64,000 bases of DNA from Prochlorococcus sp. AG-436-J02 (GTDB lineage Bacteria; Cyanobacteriota; Cyanobacteriia; PCC-6307; Cyanobiaceae), in the NCBI GenBank assembly GCA_003212625.1, contig QCPI01000002.1:50698-114697 (forward strand). Direction: 5' to 3'. The notes under the pieces are model-generated. The model was not told the DNA's origin. It was given only the letters and a program-made list of their open reading frames with translations, and did no database searches. Of this stretch, positions 1 to 10,317 are shown piece by piece. Positions within the stretch are counted from its first letter, which is position 1. Each line of letters begins with the position of its first letter. The translations under genes and the position numbers were made by a program.

Positions 1-184
1 AGACCTAATGAAGTCAACTTTTTTTATAATTAAATTTCAATAAAAAACATGATAAATTGTTCAAAGCCTTAAACCTTTAATATAAAGAATTACTTGCCAG
101 TGCTTTTGCTCCCTAACTTTTAAATCAGCCTTTATCTAAAAGCCTTAATATTATTTTCTTGTATGAATTACTACTATACGAGGA

Positions 185-250
185 TTTACGTGGAAACCGC
201 ACAACACCAACTTTACGTAAATTCATGATTAGTTTACATTAGTTCACGTA
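185..250 (+). promoter_or_regulatory. Putative high-light regulatory region upstream of hli genes (HLR1-like)
   Basis: TTTACGT at 185 and 212, TTCACGT at 243, palindrome TTTACGTAAA at 212-221; TTTACATT-AG-TTCACGTA at 233-250 resembles the RpaB HLR1 direct repeat. Confidence 0.35.
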
Positions 251-269
251 AAGTAAATTTTTTTTCATT

Positions 270-377
270 ATGACTCCTGAAGCGGAAAAATTTAACGGTT
301 GGGCAGCAATGCTTGGTTTCGTTGCAGCATTCGGTGCGTATGCAACTACCGGTCAAATCATTCCTGGAATCTTTTAA
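270..377 (+). CDS. hli: High-light-inducible protein (HLIP), 35 aa
   Basis: ATG..TAA reads MTPEAEKFNGWAAMLGFVAAFGAYATTGQIIPGIF; chlorophyll-binding-like helix and TGQIIPGxF end; missed by ORF length cut-off. Confidence 0.9.
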   Translation: MTPEAEKFNGWAAMLGFVAAFGAYATTGQIIPGIF

Positions 378-388
378 GAGGTGTAAAA

Positions 389-589
389 ATGAAATCTTCT
401 TCTCAAATTATTACTGAGTATGGCAAGCAAAATATATTTGCTCGCAAAGCTGCTCCTCAATTGGTTCAAAATTACACCAATTATCCATTGGAAGCTGAGA
501 AAACAAATGGACGCTGGGCAATGATTGGCATGATTTGCCTTTTAGGTGCATACGTTACAACTGGTCAAATTATTCCTGGTATCTTTTAA
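389..589 (+). CDS. hli: High-light-inducible protein (HLIP), 66 aa
   Basis: MKSSSQIITEY...EAEKTNGRWAMIGMICLLGAYVTTGQIIPGIF; ExxNGRxAMIG motif; ATG at 389 preferred over the ORF-track start at 299. Confidence 0.92.
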   Translation: MKSSSQIITEYGKQNIFARKAAPQLVQNYTNYPLEAEKTNGRWAMIGMICLLGAYVTTGQIIPGIF

Positions 590-1414
590 ACAGGAATTAT
601 AAATCGATGACCTGGTAAAACAATTAATGATGACGCATTAGCAGTCTTTAGTAATTACTTTCGTTTTTTATCCAGGTATCTAAATAACTACTTCTCAACT
701 TTCATTAGGTGTTTCTAATGAATATAATAAATAAAAAAAAGAATAGAAATCGATCAGGAATAATTAGCACTTAGAAGCTTAACGGATATGTTTATTTCTT
801 TGTATACATAGCTCAATTATCTTCCAATGAGAAACCTGGTCAGGTTATTTCACAGTTCTTTAAAACCTACACTCTATTAAATGTTATTATAATGACTTTA
901 AGTTATTGGCTTCGTGCTGAAGATGAAGATATTCTCAACGAATATACTTTTTTCCATAGTTCAGACTTTTCATCTCTTCTAGAAGATATAGATTTGGATT
1001 AGAATTATAAGTACTGTTTACTATATGAATCATATATTTTTCTCAACTATGTTGGAAAATATAAGAACTTTGTTGGAGAAGAAAGTTGAGACTTTAGACA
1101 ATTATTGATTTAATAAGTTGCAAAAAACTATTAATTTAACCAATAGTTGATTAATGTCTATTCAAATTTATCTTAATTTTAGACTATAAGGTTTTAAATT
1201 GGCTTTACTAAATAACTTATATTATTTTTTAATCTTATTTAAATAAATTTTCATTACATCAATTGTGGTTTAATGTAATTATAGTTAGCCTTTTAATTAT
1301 TTTCTTTTACTTCTTAGGTTTTTACCCACGCTTTCATTTATTATTTATTAGTGATAATTAATTACGACATGAATAAATTTTTGAAATTAATTACTCCAAC
1401 TATTTAAATTAGTT

Positions 1415-1561
1415 ATGGAGCATAAGATCTATTGGATTAAATACCTTTCTCCTTTGATTGGAATGTTATTTTGTCCTATTACGATTCTATTCTTATGGTC
1501 AATTTGGTCTGGACCTATAGTCATTCCTGACACAGATCATGTTGAAGAGGTCAGTCCTTAA
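1415..1561 (+). CDS. Small predicted membrane protein, 48 aa
   Basis: ORF MEHKIYWIKYLSPLIGMLFCPITILFLWSIWSGPIVIPDTDHVEEVSP with one hydrophobic segment. Confidence 0.4.
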   Translation: MEHKIYWIKYLSPLIGMLFCPITILFLWSIWSGPIVIPDTDHVEEVSP

Positions 1562-1842
1562 ATTTTCTTATACTAATTTTTTTTCAAGCTCATAGGTGAT
1601 ATGGCTATTTTTAAAAATAGTATGTAAATGTTTTTCAATTACTTCTATTATAAGTTGTTTTATTTTCTAATACGTTAATAGTTGAAATTATAAAAGTTAT
1701 ATAGCTGTAATTCTAGTATCTAAGATCTGTTTAATTCAAGAATTAAAATGTATTATAATTAGTTAACTGATGCTCTCTAGTTTTTTCAATTAGCACTAAC
1801 ATTCACTATTAATTAGAGAACAATTCTTTAACTAGGTTTTTT

Positions 1843-2094
1843 CTATACTTCAAGCTTGAATCCTTTGTCTAAAAGTTGTTGATAAGTGAGCCTTGCTTGA
1901 AATGCGAGAATCTCAATAGGCTCTTTATCGTCTCTTTGCATTACGAAATAGTGGTTGTCGTCGCCTTTCCTAGCGAAAATCACAATTTCGGCCCCTCTTA
2001 CTAATCTCCAACATGCTTGAGATTTATGCTCAGATAATGGCCCTAGATCCCATGGAGCCTTCTCTGGATACTTTTCCCTTTTTACCCTTGGCAT
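1843..2094 (-). CDS. Hypothetical protein, paralogue of 2161..2412
   Basis: ORF; shares KYPE..PWDL and F.AR.TYQ.L.D.G with its neighbour. Confidence 0.65.
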   Translation of the reverse strand: MPRVKREKYPEKAPWDLGPLSEHKSQACWRLVRGAEIVIFARKGDDNHYFVMQRDDKEPIEILAFQARLTYQQLLDKGFKLEV

Positions 2095-2160
2095 TTATTG
2101 AATGTAAATATATCTTTTAGCCTACACTTATGATCTTCAACGTCAAGAATTATTTTTTAA

Positions 2161-2412
2161 TCAGGAAACTGCAGCCAATAAATATCCTTCATCAAATAAT
2201 CGTTGATATGTAAATCTAGCTTCGTATTCTTTAAATGCCTTTCTTTTTCCATCATTTTTTTGTATATATACATATTTGTCATCTATACGACTTCTGGTAA
2301 ATGTATAAATGTTGTCTGCCTTAGTTAGCATCCATTGAATTGATCTGCATTTACCTTTGTCATTATTTAAATCCCATGGAATATTCTCGGGGTATTTCTC
2401 TAATATTGTCAT
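2161..2412 (-). CDS. Hypothetical protein, paralogue of 1843..2094
   Basis: ORF; shares KYPE..PWDL and ARFTYQRLFDEGY with its neighbour. Confidence 0.65.
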   Translation of the reverse strand: MTILEKYPENIPWDLNNDKGKCRSIQWMLTKADNIYTFTRSRIDDKYVYIQKNDGKRKAFKEYEARFTYQRLFDEGYLLAAVS

Positions 2413-2745
2413 GCAAGACCTAATGCTTACATAAATTATGTCATTAAATAGATGTAGGCATGAGAATAAATACTGTATTTATTAGAATCTAATTATTGTT
2501 TCTTGTTGAATTTTTATAAGTGTTTTGCTTGAGAACATGAAATTCATTACCCCTAAAAGATCAAAAATTATCCTCTTATCAGCTTTAATATCATGTGATC
2601 TATATTGATTTAGTTTTTGTATTAGATTTGCCAAGAAAAATTTTTATGTAATAGCTAATGAAAAAAACATTTTTTTCTTTTTTGATTCCTTAAGAAAAGA
2701 GGTTAAATAAGCTAATTCTCTCGACATTTTCCTATTGATATATAT

Positions 2746-3351
2746 ATGAGAAGACTCTTAGGACTAGATAAGAATTGTTTTTCCAACTGGTGTGAAAAAT
2801 TACCAGGAGGAACAACTATGGTTGTGCAGCCCAAAATTGCTGGTTGCGCTATAGGGCTTAGATATAAATATGGTCAATTAGTAGATGCCTATTCTCGTGA
2901 AAACCCTGAAATTATTGAAATTATTAGGACTATAAATACTATTCCTTTAAGTATTGATGACTCTTTAAAAATTGAAGTGGAGTTAGAGGGTGTTTTATAC
3001 ACTCCTACTGTTAGTTCCAGATTGTCAAAAGATCAATTTAACTCCAACTCAATTAAACCCTTTGACATTAATAGACCTCTTGCTTTTTTGGCATTTCAAA
3101 TCTTTTCTTCAAAAAAGGATGAATTATCAGATTTGACACAACTCCAAGAATGGGGATTTGAGGTTCCTATTACCTTAAGAACAGAAGATCCAAAGCAGGT
3201 CAAGATTTGGCATTCTCAATGGATAAATAATGAATTGTTTTCGAATCTTCCTACCAATGGAATAGTTGCTAAATGTAATTCTTTTTCTACAAAGGATTTT
3301 TTAGGAGTCTCCTCAACTTTTCCTAATTGGGCTTTAGCTTTAACCAGATAA
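2746..3351 (+). CDS. Stand-alone degenerate NAD-dependent DNA ligase adenylation-domain-like protein
   Basis: Collinear with LigA: VQPKIAGCAIGLRYKYGQLV, IIRTINTIPL, IEVELEGVLYTP, RPLAFLAFQ, WGFEV, NLPTNGIVAKCN, LGVSSTFPNWALA. Confidence 0.7.
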   Translation: MRRLLGLDKNCFSNWCEKLPGGTTMVVQPKIAGCAIGLRYKYGQLVDAYSRENPEIIEIIRTINTIPLSIDDSLKIEVELEGVLYTPTVSSRLSKDQFNSNSIKPFDINRPLAFLAFQIFSSKKDELSDLTQLQEWGFEVPITLRTEDPKQVKIWHSQWINNELFSNLPTNGIVAKCNSFSTKDFLGVSSTFPNWALALTR

Positions 3352-3469
3352 CTTTTTTAATTAAATATTTGTCCTTATAATTTTTTCAAAAGTTAAGTTT
3401 TGGTAATGAAGTGAACATTGCCAAGATAGCTCATTGAAAATAATCTTAAGTAAATAATACTCTTTTGAT

Positions 3470-3646
3470 ATGTCATTTACTGACAAACAATTATTTGATG
3501 CAATTGATAAAAATGTGGATGTCAAAGATTGCTTTATCAAAATTTCGGAGGCATGTCAGGAACTAAAAACCAAAACTGGTTGTCCTGATGATGATGTGGA
3601 TCGATTTCTTGAATTTACAATTGGTAAGTGGCAAAAATATGATTGA
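3470..3646 (+). CDS. CX8C microprotein, 58 aa (member A)
   Basis: ATG..TGA reads MSFTDKQLFDAIDKNVDVKDCFIKISEACQELKTKTGCPDDDVDRFLEFTIGKWQKYD; resembles 14096, 19606 and 59951 ORFs. Confidence 0.6.
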   Translation: MSFTDKQLFDAIDKNVDVKDCFIKISEACQELKTKTGCPDDDVDRFLEFTIGKWQKYD

Positions 3647-3815
3647 AAGGCTTATTTATATATTTTCAGCAATACTCAATGATTTATTACAGCCTTTATG
3701 TCTTTTGAGTAATTTTATGATTTTAGTTAATTAGAAATTAGTGCTTTGAGGAGGTGTAAGTTGCTGTAAAAACAAGATCTGTTTTAATTTTTTATTAATA
3801 GTCTATAGTATAAAA

Positions 3816-4061
3816 ATGATAGATGTTCCTCATAAATTATTTCTAGGATTTATATGCCTTTGTGTAACCACTGTAACTATTCAGTTAATTCCTTTGTCTA
3901 AGCAAGCCTCAGCATGGAATCGTTGCTTAAAAAAAACATCTGAGTCATTGAGTCAAGTCAAAGCTTTTCAGCAAATTGATGATCAAAGCAAGGAAGTCTT
4001 ATCCGTGATGATATGTAATGGTGCTGTTTTTGAACCTAAAATCAAGTCGAACATCCAATAA
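3816..4061 (+). CDS. Hypothetical small exported or membrane-anchored protein
   Basis: ORF with N-terminal hydrophobic segment FLGFICLCVTTVTIQLI. Confidence 0.5.
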   Translation: MIDVPHKLFLGFICLCVTTVTIQLIPLSKQASAWNRCLKKTSESLSQVKAFQQIDDQSKEVLSVMICNGAVFEPKIKSNIQ

Positions 4062-4190
4062 ATCATTCGTTTTAGTTTTATAAGATTGCAACTACTGGAA
4101 TTTGTAAAATATTATGTTCAACTTTCTTTAGCTAATTAATGAAAATACTAATTTATAAGGAATGTGTGAAAATCTTACTTCTTGTTGATA

Positions 4191-4283
4191 CTACGAGTTC
4201 AATAGAGTTCCAAATAAGCCAGCAAATGCAGAAAGGATGAATATAGACACGATACAAATCGCAAGAATTTTTGAGAGATTCAT
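4191..4283 (-). CDS. Possible 30 aa single-TM peptide
   Basis: MNLSKILAICIVSIFILSAFAGLFGTLLNS. Confidence 0.3.
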   Translation of the reverse strand: MNLSKILAICIVSIFILSAFAGLFGTLLNS

Positions 4284-4697
4284 TTTTTGTTGTAAAAAGT
4301 ATTTTTATTTTGATTCATACCGTAACCAATGTTCAACAGTAAAGCTTTACTAACTCAACGAATTGACACTAGGAATATTCAATGAGCTCATTGCTGTCTT
4401 TAACCATTTATAGATCTTGTCTTATTTTATAAATTTATCTTGCTATTGCTGGCGATTGAGCTTTTTCAAATAGATAAATGATTGACTGAATCGTTTAATT
4501 TTCGTTGTATCAAAAAGGAACTTTCCTATAAATCTATCCCTTGATCTCTGAATAATTTTCCATATAACCTTAGATTCCTGAGTTTAATCTAGTCGCTTCT
4601 GTTCCCATATCTTTTCGCTTTAATGTCTTGGACTAATATAAATATTGTAAGTTTGTTAATTATAAGTTAGTATTATAAGTACAACCATTTATTTATC

Positions 4698-5054
4698 ATG
4701 CTCACTGGTAAGGATTTATTAGCCAAGGTCAAAGACTTGGGAGATGTCTCAAAATCTGATCTTGTAAAAGCTTGTGGATATGTATCCACTAAGAAAGGAG
4801 GCGGAGAGCGTCTTAACTATACTGCCTTTTATGAAGCACTTCTTGAAGCCAAAGGTGTAAACCTAGCTGCCGAAAGTGCTGGTGGTATTGGTAAAGGTGG
4901 AAGAAAGCTTAGTTACGTGGCCACCGTTCAAGGAAATGGAAACCTATTGATAGGAAAGGCCTATACAGCTCTTTTAGATCTCAAACCAGGTGATAATTTT
5001 GAGATTAAGATGGGACGTAAAGGATTCCGTTTGGTTCCAGAAGGAGAAGGTTAA
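4698..5054 (+). CDS. AbrB-family transcriptional regulator (cyanobacterial AbrB-like)
   Basis: MLTGKDLLAKVKDLGDVSKSDLVKACGYVSTKKGGGERLNYTAFYEALLEAKG...; cyAbrB hallmark N-terminus and C-terminal basic region. Confidence 0.88.
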   Translation: MLTGKDLLAKVKDLGDVSKSDLVKACGYVSTKKGGGERLNYTAFYEALLEAKGVNLAAESAGGIGKGGRKLSYVATVQGNGNLLIGKAYTALLDLKPGDNFEIKMGRKGFRLVPEGEG

Positions 5055-5087
5055 TTAGTAAAAATCTGTACTAAAGAATCTAGATTT

Positions 5088-5125
5088 AGCCGAGAAGCAT
5101 ATCTGCTACTCGGCTTCTTTATTGA
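5088..5125 (+). terminator. Rho-independent terminator after the AbrB gene
   Basis: AGCCGAG / CTCGGCT stem followed by CTTCTTTATT. Confidence 0.75.
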
Positions 5126-5187
5126 AAAAAAATACCTAGATAGTATGGCTGATTATTCGTCTATAGTTTAATTACTCGTTTACATTT

Positions 5188-5217
5188 CCCTCCCCCTTTT
5201 GAGGGCTTTTTTCTTTT
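5188..5217 (+). terminator. Second terminator-like hairpin
   Basis: CCCTC-CCCCTTTT-GAGGG followed by CTTTTTTCTTTTTT. Confidence 0.6.
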
Positions 5218-6333
5218 TTATATACCAGCATTATTTTTTTTTGTAATTCAGGTTTTTTTATCTTTACAGGTTTTTGTTTCTCGTCTCTCAAAAAAAAACT
5301 TACATACATCATTATAGATTATGTGTTTTATATAGGGGCTTCGAACCCATGCAATTGAATTTGCCATAAGCATTATTTATTTTTCTTTTTTTTTTAATTC
5401 AATAATTTCGAATTATTTCTGGATAGCTACCATTTTTTATTTATTCTTGTCAAGTTTTTCACCTGTGCTCAAGATCTTTTTTTTTTTTTGAGCAGATATT
5501 TGATTTTTATTTAATTTAAAATTTCATATTCATATTTCCATTTCTCATTCTTTTGTCTTTTTTGGACTAAAATAACACTTGTTATGTTCTATTCCATTTA
5601 TCAAGAGTTTGTTACTAATATTTGTAAACTAATTTCATTGCTTGAATATTTTTTGAGCTAAATTAATATATTGATTTTTTGATGTGATGTTTACATTTCT
5701 AGTTCGTTAGATTTTTCACTCCATTTCATCAATCGATAGGTAGGACACAATAGTTTTGAGGAGTCATAGTCAACTATATTATATGTAAATATTTATTATT
5801 CTTATTTTCTTGAAATCTTAGTTTGGATTTCCAACCTTATTTTGGTTGACTAAGTAAATAACTTAGAAACAAATTATCTATTTTCCTTTTTTCGCGCTTG
5901 TATCCCGAAATAAATGGATAAGGTAATTAAAAGAATTACTAGTAAGGAACTACTATTTCCTAGGATCTCTATAAGCATATTTTTTGTCAATGAAGATTAT
6001 ATTTGTATATTTAAACTCTTTCAGACTATTTAAACTATTCCCTTATAAAGTGCTGTTACAAATCGTATATATAACTTCATGTGCCAAAAAAAATAATTTA
6101 CATGGACTATTTTTTACTAATCAAGTTTATCAGCTAAATTATGGGTTGAATTCACATGAGATTATATAAATAAGTGTTATAAATCTTTTCACGTATAAGG
6201 AGATTAATCCCAGTTTTACAATTTTTTATAAGTACACCTAGATGAATAATCCTATTAATTAGAATGATTTTGATCTCGTTAAACAAATATGATAAGAATG
6301 AATAACAATCTGACTATTGGATTTCTTATAGAA

Positions 6334-6735
6334 TCAATAGAATTGAATGCTATCATTTACCGGTTTCCATACTTTGCCTTTCAAAGTTAATGAAATTCTT
6401 CTAGCCCACAGAAGAAAAGGGAATAATATTTTACTTCTCTTGTTAGAGCTAAAAACAATCTTTAGTAGTTCTAATAGCTTCTCACTCGGCTGTTTAAGCT
6501 CAGAGCAAATCCAGTTTATAGCATCTGAACCATGCTTGATTTCACCATTATTTATTAGGATAGCTCCTTTATTTAAATCATATCCTTTGTTATATAATTG
6601 AGTTAGTAGCCCTAGATTTTTTCTTCCATCTAAAATCATTATTGAAGGAAAACTACTTTGTAACTCCAATAATTGGGCAAAATGATCACAAAAAGGACAT
6701 TCACCATCATATATAAATATTGTTTTATTTGACAT
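6334..6735 (-). CDS. DCC1-like thiol-disulfide oxidoreductase (DUF393 family)
   Basis: IFIYDGECPFCDHFAQLL signature. Confidence 0.8.
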   Translation of the reverse strand: MSNKTIFIYDGECPFCDHFAQLLELQSSFPSIMILDGRKNLGLLTQLYNKGYDLNKGAILINNGEIKHGSDAINWICSELKQPSEKLLELLKIVFSSNKRSKILFPFLLWARRISLTLKGKVWKPVNDSIQFY

Positions 6736-7049
6736 GACTGACTACTATTAATTTTATCTTACATATTCATCATTGAATTAGCGTTGAGTTGATAAAGAAA
6801 TTACATATAACCTAAAAGATAAGCTTATTAAATCTTTTGCTTTGCTTGTTGTTCTCTATAGTTTTAGCTAATTTAATGTATAGTAATATTAAATAGGTTA
6901 TTTTGTTTCAATGAGTTTCAATGAAAAATTTATAAAAGATTCCCTAAGGTATTATTTTTCTGGTCATAAAATTTTTATGTAGCCTATATTTTATTCTGAA
7001 AAAAATCAAAAGAAACTAACTATATTTTTATCTTATTTGAGTTTCAATT

Positions 7050-7223
7050 TTAGTTGGAGCTCTTAAAAACATTGCTTTTAACGTTTTCTTCTCGAATCTG
7101 TGGACGTAATAAGGACATAGGGAGTGCCGTTACTATGGCGAATGAAAGAACTAGTATTAAATCTGTAGTGAAGTGACTTATACCTAGCTCAGATTGAGTA
7201 AGAGCAAAGTTTAGATAGGACAT
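7050..7223 (-). CDS. Small single-TM protein, 57 aa
   Basis: MSYLNFALTQSELGISHFTTDLILVLSFAIVTALPMSLLRPQIREENVKSNVFKSSN. Confidence 0.45.
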   Translation of the reverse strand: MSYLNFALTQSELGISHFTTDLILVLSFAIVTALPMSLLRPQIREENVKSNVFKSSN

Positions 7224-7783
7224 TTTATTTATATAAATACTACTTAACTATATTTTATAATGTATTAAATATCTTTTTATGTAGTAAAAGTTATTGCAGG
7301 AATTTTTTCTATATCGTTCGGCTTTATAACCAATTAATTAGTAGTCTATATTGTCTTGGATTCTCTTTCCTGTCTTGGTCTGAAATATTTTTTACCTTTT
7401 TACGAAATTCTAAATTCTAATGCTTCTGGAAGAGGATATTTTGTAAAATTCCTATTTGTTTATTTAGACCTTATTTATAACTGTATGTTTTTTCATCTTG
7501 TAGATTCTCCTTTTTTATCTAGAAATTATTTGTTTTGGAGGTAAAAGATTTTTCTAAAACTAAAATGTGCTTTTATAGATTTTTTCACGTTTCAAATCAA
7601 ATAAGTTTTACTTGTATTAATTTATTTACTTTAATAAAGTGATAATAATACGTTTCTTCTAGAGGCCTTTGTTTTCCTACATAATGTTTTTAAGTTGGTT
7701 TATGGGTTCACATAATTCTTGCCTGACAAGACTAAAGCAGATAAAAAGGGGGAATAGCTTTTCTTTCGCCCTTTTAATTGGAT

Positions 7784-9076
7784 ATGAATGAAATTAAATG
7801 TCCTGAATGTGGTAGCTCAATCAGAATGGATGAGGATAAATACTCCAATATAATTAAGCAAGTAAGAGATCAGGAATTTGAAGATGAAATGAGCAGAAGA
7901 CTTGAACTCTTGGACAGGGATAAAGAGAAATCTATAGATATTGCTATTCAAAAAAACCGCCTTCAAATGCAAGAGGCCTCTTTTTTACATGAAAAAAGAA
8001 TACAAGCTCTTCAGTCACAGTTAAATAATGCTGATGCCGAGAAGAAAATGGCCGTAAACAAAATCAAGCATTGTTTAGAAAAAGAACGGGATTCACTTGG
8101 ATATTTATTGGAGAAAACAAAAGAAAAAAATGAATATGATAAAAAAATCGCTGTTTCCACCGCCATTTCTGAATTAAAAGATGGTTATGAAAGGATTAAA
8201 AATGATCTAGATAAGGTTGAATTACAAAAAGAATTATCAGAAAGATCGATAAAAATGAAATATGAAATTCAGATAAAAGAAAGAGATGATGTAATTGAGA
8301 GACTTCGTGACATGAAACTGAAGCTTTCTACAAAAATGGTGGGCGAGTCATTAGAGCAACATTGTGAAAATGAATTTAATCGCTTGCGAGCCAGTGCTTT
8401 TCCTAATTCATATTTCGAAAAGGATAATAATACTAGCTTCGGGAGTAAGGGTGATTATATTTTTCGCGACTTTGATAGTGAAGGCAATGAAATCGTCTCT
8501 ATAATGTTTGAAATGAAAAACGAATGTGATACAACCTCTACGAAAAAAAAGAATGAGGATTTTATTAAAGAATTGAACAAAGATCGTATTCAAAAGAATT
8601 GTGAATATGCTGTTCTGGTTTCATTATTAGAATCTAATAATGATTTGTTTAATTCAGGTATTGTAGATTATTCTCATCGATATCCAAAAATGTATGTTGT
8701 TCGTCCTCAATGCTTCTTATCCATAATTTCATTATTACGAAATGCCTCGTTTAAGGCGCTTGAGTATAAGACTGAGCTTACAGCTATTAAAGAGCAAAAT
8801 ATAGATATTACTAATTTCGAGAGAAGCCTTGAGCTATTTAAGGATTCTTTTGGTAAAAATTATTCACTTGCCTCTAAACGTTTCGAAACGGCAATTAATG
8901 AGATTGATAAGTCTATAAACCATTTACAAAAGACAAAAGATGCTTTACTTGGTGCAGATAGAAATCTTAGATTGGCTAATGATAAAGCTCAGGAAGTTAC
9001 CGTTAAAAGATTGACTCGAAATAACCCTACTATGAGAGACAAATTTAATATTATCAGAAATAATGAAGCTGCATAA
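7784..9076 (+). CDS. DUF2130-family protein (coiled coil plus nuclease-like C-terminal domain)
   Basis: N-terminal CPECGSSI zinc-ribbon-like motif, long coiled coil, then GSKGDYIF...IMFEMKN; ATG at 7784 preferred over TTG at 7778. Confidence 0.8.
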   Translation: MNEIKCPECGSSIRMDEDKYSNIIKQVRDQEFEDEMSRRLELLDRDKEKSIDIAIQKNRLQMQEASFLHEKRIQALQSQLNNADAEKKMAVNKIKHCLEKERDSLGYLLEKTKEKNEYDKKIAVSTAISELKDGYERIKNDLDKVELQKELSERSIKMKYEIQIKERDDVIERLRDMKLKLSTKMVGESLEQHCENEFNRLRASAFPNSYFEKDNNTSFGSKGDYIFRDFDSEGNEIVSIMFEMKNECDTTSTKKKNEDFIKELNKDRIQKNCEYAVLVSLLESNNDLFNSGIVDYSHRYPKMYVVRPQCFLSIISLLRNASFKALEYKTELTAIKEQNIDITNFERSLELFKDSFGKNYSLASKRFETAINEIDKSINHLQKTKDALLGADRNLRLANDKAQEVTVKRLTRNNPTMRDKFNIIRNNEAA

Positions 9077-9140
9077 TTTTATTTTATTTTTACTCAAGAT
9101 AATATTAATGTAGTTTTGAATTCATTTTTATATAGTTATT

Positions 9141-9386
9141 GTGAATCAGAACAGAGCTTGTCTTCATTTTGTCAGAAATTGTGATTTATATAAGATTGGA
9201 ATAACAACAAGTTTTGAGAGGTGGATGCGACAAATTAAGCTAGATAATTTTGTTGCTAAATTATATTATACGGTTTTTAAGTTATTATAAAAGCAATTTA
9301 ATAAAAGATATAAAGTTATCCAAATTCCACAAACGGAGTATTTTCGATTAGATCAGTAACAGATTAGAGAGATAAAAAATTATTAG
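9141..9386 (+). pseudogene. Degenerate GIY-YIG-family endonuclease-like remnant with two in-frame TAA codons
   Basis: One frame reads VNQNRACLHFVRNCDLYKIGITTSFERWMRQIKLDNFVAKLYYTVFKLL*KQFNKRYKVIQIPQTEYFRLDQ*QIREIKNY*. Confidence 0.65.
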
Positions 9387-9707
9387 TAGATATGTTTCAA
9401 TAACTATTACTTCTTTTATTTTTTTATTCTATTTCTTTATTTTCAGTATTATTTTTTCTTGTATTATTTTTTAAAATCTTAGCTAGTAATGATATGAGTG
9501 ATGCTTTATATGGATCACTTTTATAGAAGGTGTGGTTTCATTTTGCTTATCATTTTTCTCTATAGTTATTAATTCAAATATATATATTAGCTTGTTGAAT
9601 GAATTAAAGTTTATGTTATCAAGATTTGCATTTTATTTTTGTCTGCTTTACTGTTTAGATATTCTTCAAGACTTTTCTTTTGATTTTATAATTATTCTTT
9701 TTGATAA

Positions 9708-10082
9708 TCAATCTTCCCACATGTCTTTGCTTGATTTTTCTTCTTGTTGCTGTTGTTTAAGAAGCTTTAGCCTTTTATCAAATTCAATTTCTTCTGGACT
9801 TTTTGATTCTACTTTTTTATTTTTGGAGTATTTTGCTTTAACTTCAATTATCTTGTTAGTTAATTCATCTGTAAAATGTTCTTTTATTTCTGCCCATGCT
9901 TCTTTCTCCTCAGCGTGGCCAACCGTTCCTTTTACTTGGTCAATGATTATGTCTCTTACAAATAATCGCAGATCCTTCTCTGACATTGAGTTTACACGAC
10001 TGGAGATATACATATCTTTTAGTGCATCTAATTCGATATCAGTTAGATCCTTATAGGTTAGCTCTTCCATTTTTTTAGGCAT
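9708..10082 (-). CDS. Hypothetical charged protein
   Basis: Clean ORF MPKKMEELTYKDLTDIELDALKDMYISSR...; preferred over the low-complexity antisense ORF 9532..10056. Confidence 0.6.
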   Translation of the reverse strand: MPKKMEELTYKDLTDIELDALKDMYISSRVNSMSEKDLRLFVRDIIIDQVKGTVGHAEEKEAWAEIKEHFTDELTNKIIEVKAKYSKNKKVESKSPEEIEFDKRLKLLKQQQQEEKSSKDMWED

Positions 10083-10317
10083 AATTTATTTCTATACCTA
10101 ATTAGTATCTACTATTTTTGACCTAAAATTCAATGATTTAACATTCATTTTTGCTTCCTACGCATTTTTGGTGACAATCTGCTCATCATGGTGAGAACTT
10201 GAATATCAATTATAGTAATTTTATATGAACTTCATAGACGATAGAATTAGATTATAAATTTCTATTCTAAATTAACTAATATTGTAAAATGTTGGAAATC
10301 TATCTAAGATTATTTTT

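Noticed and set aside
1605-1620. 16-bp perfect palindrome CTATTTTTAAAAATAG
   Set aside because: A/T-only core expected by chance in such AT-rich DNA
5984-6169. 61 aa plus-strand ORF
   Set aside because: Composition typical of random AT-rich sequence, no motif, isolated in a gap
7356-7544. 62 aa plus-strand ORF
   Set aside because: TTG start, Phe/Leu/Tyr-rich, no recognisable motif
9532-10056. 174 aa plus-strand ORF
   Set aside because: GTG start, Phe/Ser/Leu-rich low complexity, antisense to the better ORF 9708-10082 (-)
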